Assembly (NCBI GenBank): GCA_963969595.1
Contig: OZ018409.1
Coordinates: forward strand, 46,823,282 to 46,887,281
Direction: 5' to 3'
DNA: 64,000 bases
From: Neckera pumila
Lineage: Eukaryota; Streptophyta; Bryopsida; Hypnales; Neckeraceae
Position 1 is the stretch's first letter. Every line of letters begins with the position of its first letter. Shown in pieces: positions 45,011 through 56,539 of the stretch. The notes beneath the pieces were generated by a model that worked only from the letters and a program-made list of their open reading frames with translations, was not told the DNA's origin and did not search any database. The position numbers and the translations under genes are program-made.

Positions 45011-48000
45011 ATGATGGCGCTCAATTACAAGATCAGATTGTACTCTGTGGAGGATGATGTGGGGCGGCCGGAGCTACTCAGTCCGTTTTTTTGCAACTCC
45101 AGCGATACTTATGCGGATTTGCGCATGCGCTTGGAGAACGGGGAATGCGTGGAGTGGCCTTTCCTTTTTTGGAACTTAGATGATGCATGCCGAATACCAA
45201 AGCGGTTTGAGGCCATGAACCCGGTTAAAGAACGCGTTTATGTAATTCCGTCGGTGGAGGGCGACACCGGACGTCGCAAGCGGTGTCGTGTTGGGGACCA
45301 GGCCGACACGAGGAGCAGCGACTTGGCAGCGGAGCAGCCAAGGCAACTTACGGGTTTGGGAGGTGTCCAACCGTGTGGCACGGATGTCTTGCACGCCGGT
45401 GCTGCACGGACGTTGGAGGAGGCAGGAGCTGCCGGTTTAGGGCATCCCACTGAAGTTCCAGAATTTCCTGAAGACGACGAGGCTGAGCCACAGCCGACAC
45501 TGTCACCTACTGATGTGCTCAAGGAGACCCTGCTACAATCCACGCTGTTAGCCACTAATGTGCTTGAGAATTACAAGCAGGGTGCAGAAAAGCTGAGAAG
45601 GGAGCTAGAGTCACTTGATTTTGCAGATCACAAGTGGGACCTAAAAACTTACGATCACTGTGGCTTGGCTGTTGTGAAGATATATTGCGGGGAGTGTAAG
45701 AGAGAAATTGGGGGTACGGGCCGTGATCACTCCCGGATTGCAGTGCAAAACCTATTTGCAAATTTCAAGAAGAATCATTTACATTCAGCTCTCCACATCA
45801 AGCAATGGTGCAGGAAGAGGGGTTTAGTATACAGCGACCACCCAAAGGAGGGCAAGTCCAGCAAACCCATCATTTTGACACCAGCAGATCACCGGCGACT
45901 CGTGGAGGAAGGCGTTAGCATTCTTCAAAGTGTGAATGACTTGATCTCCTCAAATGATCCTCCGTTTGTAATAGTCGGAGATGTGGGTGTTCCCTAGTTG
46001 AAGTCCTTTTGGTTCAAGGTGTGCTGCAAGCTCGATGGAGAACTACTGCTTCTGTGCCCGCAGAAGGGGAACCTTAGACAGAACTTAGAGAATCACGTCC
46101 ATGGCCTGGTTCATACGAAGTGCTGTGAAGACTTGGCTGCGGCAAGCAGTTCGTCGAAGAGTTCATGTGCAGTCAGCTCCGAAAAACGGGGGAGACCCAC
46201 CGCAAGGTCGAGGTCGACCACCGGCAATCAACGCGACCTCCATTTTTGGTTCAACAGTTCAGGCAGTGTAGGTTCCGAAGCAGCAGGAGAATCCCCGTTA
46301 GGTATGCACTCCGACTCTATTTTGTCGTTGCTGTGTTGGGGATTTAGGAAGAAAATCGTTGAGTACGCTGGGAAGTCCTATAGAGTCGAGTCGTTGCAGA
46401 ATGATTCAAAGATTGGATCGGTGTGGATGGCAAAGCCAAGCACAACTGCCGATTTTGTATTTCGAGGTCAACTTGTTCTTATAAGAGGGTGCTTCCGGCA
46501 TGTACAGTGTAAACGATTGTGTGCCACGGAAGAACCCTTTACGAATTTCATTTGTTCCAATTGCATGGAAATTGAGCAAGCCAATGATTTCAGACTTAGG
46601 GTACAAAGGGAAGGTCGTGCTCTTGTCAAGCGTGGTCGCAGGGATATACAGCAAGGAAGAAGGATAGGCTATCTACAGATCACTGAACTGGCCTCACAGT
46701 CAAGGACGTTAGGCAGGAAATACCGTGATGAAAAGGCTAGGCACTGGCTCATGAAGTCTAGGGTTGCGCAATTGAAAGTAAGTCAGCGTGGTTTGAAACT
46801 TAATGCTGTAGAAAATTTTAATAGAAAAGATGTTCTCTCTTTTTGTAACAACATACTGGCGGCTCACAGAACCAACGCCTTCGGGGGAAAGCCAGCTTTG
46901 TGGGACTTCCTCAGGGACGTTGCCACAAACTTAAATCGTGTGAGGCAGGGTCACAGATTCTCCAAAAATTCAAAGTCATTTGCTCAAGCTATGAGGATAT
47001 ATGGTGGTAGGCGAATGTGTGATTTGTTTACCTTGAATTTTGGTGGGCCGTCGTATGATTGTACTAAACGGGAAAATAAGAAAGGGGTTCAATTCATTGC
47101 TGGGGAGCATTCTGCGTTGTTTGCTGCTGTGGCTGACATTTACAGGGAGGCCAAAGCGAATCACGGAGTAGAAGGACCTGTTCCTGTCATCTTGGCGGAG
47201 GACGAGACAAAAGTCAAGGCTCGTATATCTTGGGACGCTCGGTCTGATGGACTGGTGGGCTTTTGTGGAGTGAAGGAGAATCATCGATGCGTATCCACCT
47301 TCAGGCCTCACGTAGGGAATGGTGAGAGTGGATATGCAGCCATAGTAGATTCTTTCCGTCAGAATGACAAGGGGAGTTTTGCTCGTGTCATCATGGTGAA
47401 TCCTTTGCATGCTTTGTTGCCACAACTTGTACTTGTTGTGTCTAGCACTTGCAACCGTTTCAATTCCGACTGGGTCCGTAATCAGTGGAATACTATTGAC
47501 ACGCTCTGGCAAGACAGCTGTGGGCCTGTTCTCGGACCGATTGTGGGGCATTCTTCCGATGGGGATTCTAGGAGGAGGCAGCTCATGGTCCATGACTACT
47601 ATAGCAAGGCGGGGTTCAGGTATGAAATCCCGTGGGAAGGCTGGTCCTTATCTTGTGAATGGCTTGGCGAGAATAAAGTGAGAGGCTTGCATGATCAGGA
47701 TTTTATTCACAACGGAAAGAAATTAATCAACCCCCTTGACAGCGCTGTAAAGAACCTGCAGCTAGGAGCTGATGTCTGTTACTTAGATCACCTTGGTCAG
47801 GTTTATCAGAGGTTTGGTATTGATCAGCATGGTCTCAGAAAGGAAGATGTGGAGCGCACAGATAGACAGAATTGGGCAAGTGCACAACGAATTTGTGCGA
47901 AGAAGGCCAGAACTTGTTTGCAGGAACTGCGAACTACAAGGGACGCACATCAGGAGAGAACTTTGGGGACCGAGCTGTATCTGTCTATTTGTGCTGACTA

Positions 48001-49627
48001 TATTGACATCTTCCTTTCCGTGTCCTTGACTTTGAGGGAGAGAGTGGTGCTTGCTGGAAAAGTGTCATTCTTTTTCAAGATTTGGAAGTTGTGGTTTAGC
48101 CATGGTGACCACGGTGTAGGAGGAAATACAAAGAATCTAACGTTGCAAGAATGCTTCGTAAGCAACCAGTGCTACCTTGACGTGCAGCTCTCGTGCCATT
48201 TCGTGGTCTTACTCATAAGGTATTTTCGTGATGCATTTTCTCACTTGCCGGTTCCACTGCACCTCACAGGATCTGATTCATGTGAAATTTTTGTTAGCAA
48301 GGTGGGGGGAATGCAAGGTATGGAGAGAGCGTACGATTTCCAGGAGCTTGTGGGTTGTGCTAACACGGTGAACCACCTGGCTGCGATTGAGTACGGATCT
48401 AATGGACTGCAATTTGGTAGAGCGCATAACAAGCAGAAAAACATGTGGGCGGACTTGCATCCTCTAGAACGTGGGCAGGCACCTGCAGATTTGGGAGATT
48501 ATAGCGCCCTTGCCACAGATGAGGACTTCGTGGCGGCGTTGAAGGAAGGTCTGAAGGCAGCCCAATCCCAGTTGAAGGTGCTAAATATGGCTCCATTGAA
48601 TTATGCTAGAAGGAAACAATGGTTCTTACAGCCTTGGACGGTGGAGGGGTCGGATCCGAAGCACTGGGCATACGTACCGCCCAAAAAGCCAGTCCCCGGC
48701 AAAGATGGCGACGGAGAGGTCATGAGGGACTCCCTTGTTGTGCAGGAAGAGGGAGACACTGTGGAGCATGACGGTGAACCCTTAGCCCCGGACGAGAGTG
48801 CATTGGACGTTGAGAGTGCCAACCTTGACGCCGACAGGACTGCTGCTGACGCATCCTTGGAGAGTGCGGAACACGTTTTGAGTGTTGCCGAAGAAGAGTG
48901 CCGGGATGCAATCTCGCTAATGTTGGATTCAGCTGAGCCCAGCCCACCAGTGGAGCTAACTTCTCGGAACCCTGCACAGAAAATAGAGCCAGTGGTGCAT
49001 TACAATGGCAGGGCCATTTACAAATCAACGTTGGTGGGCGAATTGAACGGGAATCCCTTCCTGTCAAAGGACCGCTTGACTCGCATCAAGAACTCTGTCT
49101 ACTTCAACAACGCTGAGGATTATCTTGCTGCCGCTAATTCGACTACGACCGCTTTCTTGGGCCTTGGAACTGACTGCGGAGTGCTATTTATGCAATCTCC
49201 CACTGTAGGCCAGAGTTCTGCAGTGAGATCCGCGCAAAAGAGGAACCGCTGTAGTGCTCAAGTGGGACGCCCGGCTGCTGTGACCACTGGCCCTGACATT
49301 GGCACTTGGTGGCTCGGCAGGGTGCAGAAAATGCGGAGGAGGGTTGGACGAACGTGGGGATTGTGTAGGAACCCAGTCGACCTCATGGCTCACACGCCAG
49401 CAGGTAAGAAGGTAGGTTCTTCCCCGTCCATTCAAATAATACTCAATTGGTTCAAATCAGTGCCAGGGAGGAACAAGTACAAATACGACGTGACGGACAC
49501 CCAATGGATTGACATTGAGAGCGTGATTTGCACCATTGCACTGTCATTCAATTCAAATACCAGCGTTTATACCCTACGAGAGGCTGATCGGCAGGTGCTT
49601 GACGAATTTGTGTCACAAAATACTTAA
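45011..49627 (+). CDS. Very large transposase-like protein, one in-frame TAG
   Basis: One frame of 1538 codons interrupted only by TAG at 45995-45997 (codon 329); the second part has no ATG at the break. First part: a Cys/His cluster at ~217-260 (YCGECKREIGG, HLHSALHIKQWC). After the TAG: a similar cluster (VCCKLDGELLLLC, HVHGLVHTKC), then a zinc-ribbon-like CKRLC...CSNC. An RNase H-like core is suggested by VILAEDETKV (D731) and GHSSDGDSRRRQLM (D850), the latter like the second catalytic Asp region of P-element/THAP9-type transposases. A candidate Glu lies in NHLAAIEYGSNG. An acidic segment (~1230-1330) and a C-terminal domain follow. Superfamily not identified. The TAG may be a recent mutation, a readthrough site or part of an intron. 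The rest is free of stops, suggesting recent activity. Confidence 0.7.
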
Positions 49628-49834
49628 GCACTACAGGTGGTCCAAGTAGTTGTACCTTGAGCATCCCGGTCTCACAGTTAGCTCTTATTTGTTGTCTAAC
49701 ATGGGAGTTTTGCAACTAGAGCAGCCCTCGCATTTGAAACAAGCAACCTTAGAAGCTCCTGGTTATGTGTGTGAGGAGAGCTGGCGAAGATACTCGCTCA
49801 AGAGCAGGTGAATTCCATCTTGATTGCTGTAGTT
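49628..49834 (+). other. Spacer between transposase stop and importin fragment
   Basis: No motif recognised. It probably contains the 3' UTR of the transposase-like gene and, at an unknown point, the junction to the importin-derived sequence. Confidence 0.4.
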
Positions 49835-50965
49835 TAGGGCATGAACTCCTCCGAGACGAGTAATGATGTTCGACTTGTTGCTACGCACGCTCTATATAAT
49901 GCCCTAGACTTTGCTCAAACTAACTTTGAGAATGATATGGAGCGCAACTATATTATGAGGGTGGTTTGTGAGACCAACCTCTCACCAGATGTCCGAGTTT
50001 GTCGTTGCTGCCTTCGAATGTCTAGTCTCCATTGGCTGCACTTATTATGATAAACTTGCCCCATACATGCAAGAACTATTTTGTCACTTCGAAAGCAGTG
50101 CAGGAAGATGAAGAGCCAGTTGCACTTCCAGCGATCGAGTTTTGGAGCTCTATTTGCAATGAGGAGATCGAGATTCAGGAAGACTACCAAGGTGATTTCT
50201 CTGGACCTGTAAATTTTTGAAACTCGCTTGTGAACCGTGATCATATCGGTGAAATTTTTAGGGGTTGCTTATTAGCACTTGGCTGTGAAGTCCCCTAATA
50301 CTAATTGTCTTCGATTCAGAGGTGCCTTACTTTCACTTCATGAAACAGGCGTTGCCTGCCCTCGTTCCGATGTTGCTGGAAACGTTGACGAAGCAGGAGG
50401 AAGATCAAGATCTAGACGAAGGGGCCTGGAATTTGTCTATGGCTGGTGGGACTTGTCTGGGCTTGGTGGCTCGTGCTGTTGGAGATGACGTTGTGCCTCT
50501 TGTCACGCCCTTCGTTCAGGAGAACATTTCAAAGGGTGACTGGATATTTCGAGAGGCTGCTACCTACGCTTTTGGATCCATTTTGGAGGGACCTTCGCTG
50601 GACAAGCTAAGTACTCTTGTACATGATGCTCTCCCCTTCATGTTGCAAGCAATGAAAGATGAGAACAACCATGTGAAGGATACTACAGTGTGGATCCTAG
50701 GAAGGATCTTTAAGTTCCTACATGGACCTTCTCTCGAGGCTCCAGTTATTACTCAATCCAATGCGTGTTCTTGCTTTTACATGAGCTAACCTTTCCATTC
50801 TCCGTTTTGCAGCTAAGTTGCAGGCCAAAGCGACCCTCTGGAAGCCACACAGGTCCATGGCGGCTGCGGCGCCTGGGCCTCTTCTTCGTCAGCCTGTTCG
50901 CCGAGAAGAACTACGTCCAAGCTGGAGCGGTACTTGGAAATATTTCGCCGGACTTTGAAGAGTAT
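49835..50965 (+). pseudogene. Importin-beta pseudogene fragment (with introns)
   Basis: HEAT-repeat sequence of plant importin-beta, the nuclear import receptor: SNDVRLVATHALYNALDFAQ, ERNYIMRVVCE, EDEEPVALPAIEFWSSIC (~50107), then KQALPALVPMLLETLTKQEE (50349), GTCLGLVARAVGDDVVPLV, REAATYAFGSILEGPS, NHVKDTTVWILGRIFKFLHG. Frameshifts near 50000 and 50060, and a garbled last exon ending FEEYQ (~50955), show it is broken. Intron borders remain (TTCGATTCAG before 50320; TTTTGCAG near 50812; donor GTATGT at 50969), so it is a DNA copy and not a retrocopy. It covers only a middle part of the ~870-aa protein. Confidence 0.9.
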
Positions 50966-51774
50966 CAGGTATGTACACATTATTTTGTTTACAACCTGTC
51001 GCCATGCTGGAACTTGGAATGCATTTTGTTTTAGCATAGTTGGTGTACATTTCCATTGATGCAAGTGTGTTTGTTGCAATGCAGGTGCAGGGGATTTTGA
51101 GCACCGGTTACAGTAGTGTAGGTTAGCCTTAGTTTTGTTCATGGACCCATAATGTGCAAATTCTGGTCCTATTCACTGTGTTTGTAAACACAATGAGAAC
51201 ATTGTTTTTCTTAACTTCTATTATGTTCATGGATACATAATATGCTAACTTTGGTCCCATTCACTGTGTTTGTAAACACAATGAGCATTATTTTTCTTAC
51301 TCCATCATTGTGTACGAAAACTATGTTTGATGTGTGTCCTAATACAACTCCCACATAAGACTGAATCTTGTGAGATATCAAGTAAAGGGTGACACCAAAG
51401 TTTTTTTTGGAGTAAAAGCTTTCTTCTGTCAAATTTTGTTGTAACTTAAATTGTCGTTGGCCTGAAATTTTCTCAACATTTTTTGGGTCCATGCTGCATT
51501 ATATATGTCGAGAACATTCCCTAAACCAAACCACCCCATTCAATTTTGGGCCAAAATTATAGTAGAATAATTTTTCAATCTAATTTACCATATCATTTAT
51601 TCATAGAAAATTGGAATTGTAAGTAATGCAAGCCCCTTCTCTATTAACCCAAATTAGAAAATTACATAATTGTAGCATGTGAAAAATAAAATAAAATAAA
51701 ATAATAGCCCCCTATAAAATAGTGGTTGGTCGCTCATATATCCTTATTTTTTTAAGGAACAGCACCCCCCGAGG
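50966..51774. other. Non-coding remainder of the left arm
   Basis: A 48-50 bp unit with CACTGTGTTTGTAAACACAATGAG is repeated at ~51173 and ~51260, with GTTCATGGA near each copy (GTTTGTAAAC is itself palindromic). The rest is AT-rich. No gene. Confidence 0.5.
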
Positions 51775-51870
51775 GGTGTTGGGGCAACCTCGGGTGTTCA
51801 GGTGACCTCGGGTGTTGTGGGCTGGGGCTATTCAAACAAAACAGTTCTCAAGTTCTAGGGGCGACCGTGT
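51775..51870 (+). repeat. Short GC-rich array relic
   Basis: Units GGGGCAACCTCGGGTGTT, GGTGACCTCGGGTGTT and GGGGCGACCGTGTGTCC. This is a diverged version of the GC-rich motif, immediately after the left arm of the inverted repeat and downstream of the transposase/importin unit. Confidence 0.6.
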
Positions 51871-52043
51871 GTCCTGGGGAAAACACACGTAGGCACGAAA
51901 ATCTTAAATGCCCAAGGGACCAAAATATAGTGTAACACCCTTTTAAAAAAAATGTGGGGATTGCATGAGTTTTTGCCTTTATGTTAATGCACCCTTAAGA
52001 TAACTAAATACATTGGGGAGTGCGCGATTTGGTGGACCATTCG

Positions 52044-52982
52044 TTAACCCCTAAAGGACCAAGACCCTTTTTCTGCCAAAAAACATTCAACACTGTCATT
52101 TCTATAGCAAAAAGTAAAAAAATTTGAAAAATGTTTTTTTTTCACATCTAACCATAGGATCTTACACCTAACTAGTATGAGAGTGTGTGGAAAGAAATTT
52201 AGAATTTTTGACCGCAGGGATTGCAAGATATATGCCTTTCAAGTGAAAAAAACAAGATTTTCAGCACATTCCGGAACTAGATTTTTTGACTTTGAACATT
52301 TTTAACTTAAAATTTTTGCACTACAGAGTTTTGAGATTTAAATCTTTGTAGTGGAGAATTGAGTTGAGAGTCCAAAAAAAAAAAAAAAAAAAAAAAAGCT
52401 TGATTTTCAATCTTTACAAATTGTTAATTAGAGGTAGATACAAGATAGAGGGAAAATCTAAAATATTCATATACTTTAGATGGAATTAAAATGCACTAAT
52501 CCAAATGGTCAGATTGTTCTAGCAAGTAAACTTAACTCTTCCAAAAAAAAAAATTGAAAAATTTGAAAAATTTCATTCAAAAATGCATCCTAGAAGTTAT
52601 TTTTTCAAGAAGATGCTCTAATTGCCCATAAAACAAGAATGTCCATAACTTTCTCATAACAAATACAAATGAAATGAATCAAAGCTTTCCAGATAGGCAA
52701 AAATATAATCTATGAGAAAAAAAATATAAAATAAAAAAATTCAAATTGTTGTCTATTTTTTTTTGGCTGCCCGGGCTGCCCGCCGTCCCTTGTTTTGAGC
52801 TTATTTAGTCATAACTTTTGTTCCCAGGCACCAAATGTGAAAAAAATTATATTCCCACGAAGCTAATCAGATTTTCTACTTCCAAAAAAAGTTTCAAAAA
52901 ATCAAGAGAAAATTTCAGCCCATAGGTACCTGCACAAAAACGCATTTGTCCCCCAAAGGGACAATGGTCCTTTAGGGGTTAA
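52044..52982 (-). mobile_element. TTAA-ended element, copy C (939 bp), reverse
   Basis: TTAACCCCTAAAGGACC at the left and GGTCCTTTAGGGGTTAA at the right, both with intact TTAA. The hairpin-bearing end (TTGTCCC-CCAAA-GGGACAA) is at the right, so the copy is reversed relative to copy A. The internal sequence matches copy E when reverse-complemented. The DNA on both sides is also similar (GCACCCTT...TGGGGAGTGC at 51990 and 52984). Confidence 0.88.
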
Positions 52983-53636
52983 TGCACCCTTCAAATTTAA
53001 AAAAAATGGGGAGTGCATGATTCAATGGCCCTTTGTTCTTTTCATAAACCTAATTATTTTTCTATTTTATAAAAATAAGTATTTTTGAAAGAGTCTTCGT
53101 GAAGTTTAGTTTCATCATCAAACATCCGATCTTCCAAATAAATGATAGTGATTTTTCTATTCCAGGTTTTGTGCAAGGGTATACATTGCAATCTTGACTT
53201 CCTGTAGAGTTCAGAGCTCTTGTAAATGAGCCTCAAACACAACAGGACTTGAAGAAAAAATCACATTCAAAATTCATTTAAAAAAATTGTAGAGTACATT
53301 TTGAGAAGCCATAAAGTGATTAAAGGAATTCATATTAGGCTGCTAAACTTCATATCCTTTGGGTCACCAACTTTTTAGATATGACTTGTTAAAAGTGAAT
53401 TTAAATTTTTTCATAGGTTTAACACCCTCATAGTCAATCGCTATAATTTTCCAACTTATAAGTGATATTATCCTATTTTCTCTTCCTATGTGATCTCTAA
53501 TATGTCTAGTTTGAATTTGCATGGTTACAATTTAAAAACAGTTGATCAGCCTTATCAAAATGTTGGCTTCTGGTTCAATATAAAGCAAATTTAGAGAGGC
53601 TCAAAATAGGCCTTTGGCATTTAGGGGCTAAACCTT
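52983..53636. repeat. X-family repeat, copy 2
   Basis: Lies between TTAA elements C and D. Its right end GAGGCTCAAAATAGGCCTTTGG...ATTTAGGGGCTAAA is the inverse of the left ends of copies 1, 3 and 4. The internal part matches copy 5 at 40300-40626. Non-coding. Confidence 0.6.
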
Positions 53637-54616
53637 AGAATCGTCGGTCCAGAGTAGTACAGGTCTACAGCAACTGTGGGTCGCAGGCCTACAGTGTTTC
53701 ACTTCACATGCTAAAGACTACTTCTAATTAGACTAAAAACACATATAGTATTTGTAGAATTTATTGGGATATTTTGAGGTTGTGCAATTGTGCAAGAGCT
53801 TTGTGAATATATAATTTTTATTTCAATCGATGCCCCAAAGCAAAAATTGTAGTACAATAAGAAAAATCAGAGTTTGGCGAGCAACAAAAGGAATATCACA
53901 TAAAGTCAAAATAAATTAAAAAAAACAAAAATTCTTGAAAAACAATATTTTTGTCTACATGTGAAGCTTTGATTCATTCTATTTGGACTAGTTCTGAGAA
54001 AGTTATAGACAATCATATTTTCTTGGGCAATTTAAGCATCTTCTTGAAAAAATAATTTATAGAACTCGTTTTTTAATGCAATTGAATAATTTTTTCAAAA
54101 TAATTGTAAGATAGGATTTAGTTTGCATGTTACAACAATCTAACCATTGGAATTATTGACTTATTGTGTTTGGATTCCTTCTTGAAGCTATTTACAATGT
54201 ACTGTTCCCTTCAATCTTGAACGTATTGTTATTTTTTAAAAATTTAATGAGAAAAAATAAGTGTTTTTTTCCTAATATTTTTTTTGTAGATTCTCAACTT
54301 AACTACTCAACATAAAATACTAGGAACACATCATCTTTAATGCAAAAAATATAAGTTCAGAAGATTCAAAGCCAAATATTCTAGTTGAAAAAGGTGCTAA
54401 GAAACTTTTTTTTTACACTTCCAATGCAAATATCTTGCAATGTATGTGGTGAAAGTTTTTGAAATTTCTTCTACACATTCTTGTACTAGTGTAGTATAAG
54501 ATCCTACGGTTAGATGTGCAAAAAGGAATAATTTCTAAATTTTTTTTTAATTTGCAATAGAAATGGCACTTTCCATTGTCTTTTCATGGAAGAAATGCCT
54601 TGGTCCTTTACGGGTA
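53630..54616 (+). mobile_element. TTAA-ended element, copy D (degenerate)
   Basis: The interior follows copy A in the same orientation (GAGCTTTGTGAATATATAATTTTTATTT, AAAATTGTAGTACAATAAG). The right end GGTCCTTTACGGG-TAAA and the left end CTAAACC are mutated. A relic of the GC-rich motif (CAACTGTGGGTCGCAGG) sits near its left end. This is an old copy. Confidence 0.6.
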
Positions 54617-55067
54617 AAAAATTTAATCCACATTTTCAAAATTGAACTTAGCTTAAAGATTCTACTACTCACAGTGACGCCAAAAGTTTTTGGCAACCCT
54701 CAGAAGCACTCTCAAAAATTATAAAATTAGAATTATGAACAATGAACTTTGAACATGTTATAATACAAAAGGAATTCTGCCCTCATATGTAATTTCACTT
54801 AAAACGGACTATATTCAGATAATTTATTATTTGCCAGAATTTTCAATGGAAAAAATAATTGGAGGGAGGTGCAAAGTCATGCACATTACTTTCTACTGTT
54901 GCAAAAATGTAGAACTTCGTATTAAAATATGTTTATATAATTACAAGGATATATCAAAAAACTTGGCACTCAACTATGCCAACATTTATAGTCCTACTAC
55001 TCTACTACAAGTTGTAACAACCTATGCTACTACACAACAGAGTTGTAGAAAACAAATTCGGGGGGCT
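54617..55067. other. No gene recognised
   Basis: AT-rich spacer with one 80-codon frame (54831-55073) lacking recognisable features. Probably the 3' flank of the kinase-like gene. Confidence 0.4.
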
Positions 55068-56401
55068 TCATGAACCATGGTTTGCCCATGAGCGAGTCCA
55101 CCACTTGGGAACATGTTGCTCTTTTATCCACCATTTCCCCGACATCAACTCATGCCTTTCAGTCTCAGTTTGATAACTGTAATGCAAAAGGGCCCCTTCC
55201 TTAATACGACTTGCAATTCCCCAATCACAAATCCCGATGTTGATAACCTCGTCTGAATATCCAGGATAGTGGATCAAAATATTTATGGGGGACAAGTCAT
55301 TGTGTAGCACCCCTGAATTGTGCACGAGACTCATCATATAAACTAGGGCCCATGCCAACTTGGCCCTGAGCCTTCGATATAGAGTAATTTCTTTCTTCTG
55401 GTCATCTCGAAGTTCCTTGACCAACTTAATTTCATGCCACTCTGCATGTGCCACCACCTTGTCATTGAGCCCAATTAATTTGCGCAAATGAACTCCATTC
55501 CACCACAACGTGTATGCCTCCATTGTATCAGCATGGATAGCCAAAAATTTGATGATGGCCGGGTGATTTAAAAAACACACTAAGGCCTCTGTAGACCATT
55601 CCACCCTCGCAGCACCTAAGTTTTGGGCCTTGGACACTTTTCCAGCAAATTGTACCGTCGGTAGGATGGTATTCATTCCTTCAAAACATACCGTGCGCAC
55701 CTTTTCATACCCACCTTGATTGTCATATCTAGTGAGGGGAACTACCTTCACTGTAGAGTAGATCCACAAGACACATGATCCACCATCTTGAGACAATGCA
55801 GCCTTCAAAGTGTCCGTTTGCCACCCATACCCTCTTGATTCACCCTTTGAAAGTTTTTTGTTGCTGTTTGCCACCACTCCATCAACTTGCGAAATTCCTT
55901 GGACTCATCACTTTCAACATATCCAGGCACTATAGGGCGCAATTCTCCCATCAATTTTTTAGTGTTGAATATACATGCTTGAATACAATTATCAATCCAT
56001 TTCTGGAATTGATCAAAGTATGTCAAATTTATATCACCATAATCGGTGGAGTCTCTGCACTTCTTTGTAATTAGGGTCTCCAAATCCCTCTTCAATGCAT
56101 CAATGTCTAGCCCTTCATTCCTCAAGTACTTGCTCTCCAAAGTTTGTACAGTTTGGCCCTCATACCACTCCAAGCACACCTGATACGCGAAGTTTGAATA
56201 ACAAGATGGAGGGTAGGTTGGATCTTTCTCGTGGGCTGTCTTTCGCTTTTTCGGCTTAGAAGAACTGGGCCCTCCTATTGATGCACGTGTAGATATTTTC
56301 ACCTGGAACCTCGCCGGATCATCAAGATCTCTATCCCAAATGGACTTCCCCGGAGTAGCTATGGTTGCCGCTATCGAGAACTTCAAAAGAAAAATTTGCA
56401 A
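55068..56401 (-). pseudogene. Divergent protein kinase-like gene with frameshift
   Basis: Two overlapping minus-strand frames. The first (56401-55805) is a 198-codon N-terminal part with KPKKRKTAHEK and no known domain. The second (55877-55068) is a kinase-like domain. The frame changes in their shared stretch near 55860, indicating a frameshift or an unrecognised splice. Kinase features: QFAGKV with a candidate VAIK lysine, VLHNDLSPINILIHY as catalytic loop (HND for HRD; Asp and Asn present), and ICDWGIAS with DWG for DFG. The protein stops about 45 residues after DWG, so most of the C-lobe is absent. Catalytic residues are nominally kept. A long GC-rich array lies 140 bp upstream. Likely an element-borne gene. 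Confidence 0.65.
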
Positions 56402-56539
56402 AGGGTCCCTCCTACAAATTCACACCTTGGCCCACGAGCACGCATTCAGCCACTTCAAGGTGGATGAAAGACAATGCGTAAGGCCAAGAGTGGCGACCTC
56501 AGATGGGGGGGGCCTTCTTAAGTACCCGCGATCGCCCTG

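Larger units (their letters stand above)
49263..51774 (+). repeat. Left arm of large inverted repeat (at least 2.5 kb)
   Basis: Every position p here corresponds to 113263-p on the other strand at 61489-64000. The mapping holds without net indels over all compared frames. Only scattered substitutions were seen: for example at 51758, at 51770, and one in the A/T-rich stretch near 51690. The arm contains the transposase 3' end and the importin pseudogene. It ends within a short palindrome (CACCCC-CCGA-GGGGTG, 51763-51778). The true outer end is beyond the window on the right-hand copy. Confidence 0.95.

Noticed and set aside
45011..49627. Assignment of the large ORF to hAT, MULE or CACTA
   Set aside because: No hAT dimerisation motif, MULE domain or TNP2 signature could be found; only a P/THAP9-like SDGD motif is suggestive, so the superfamily is left open.
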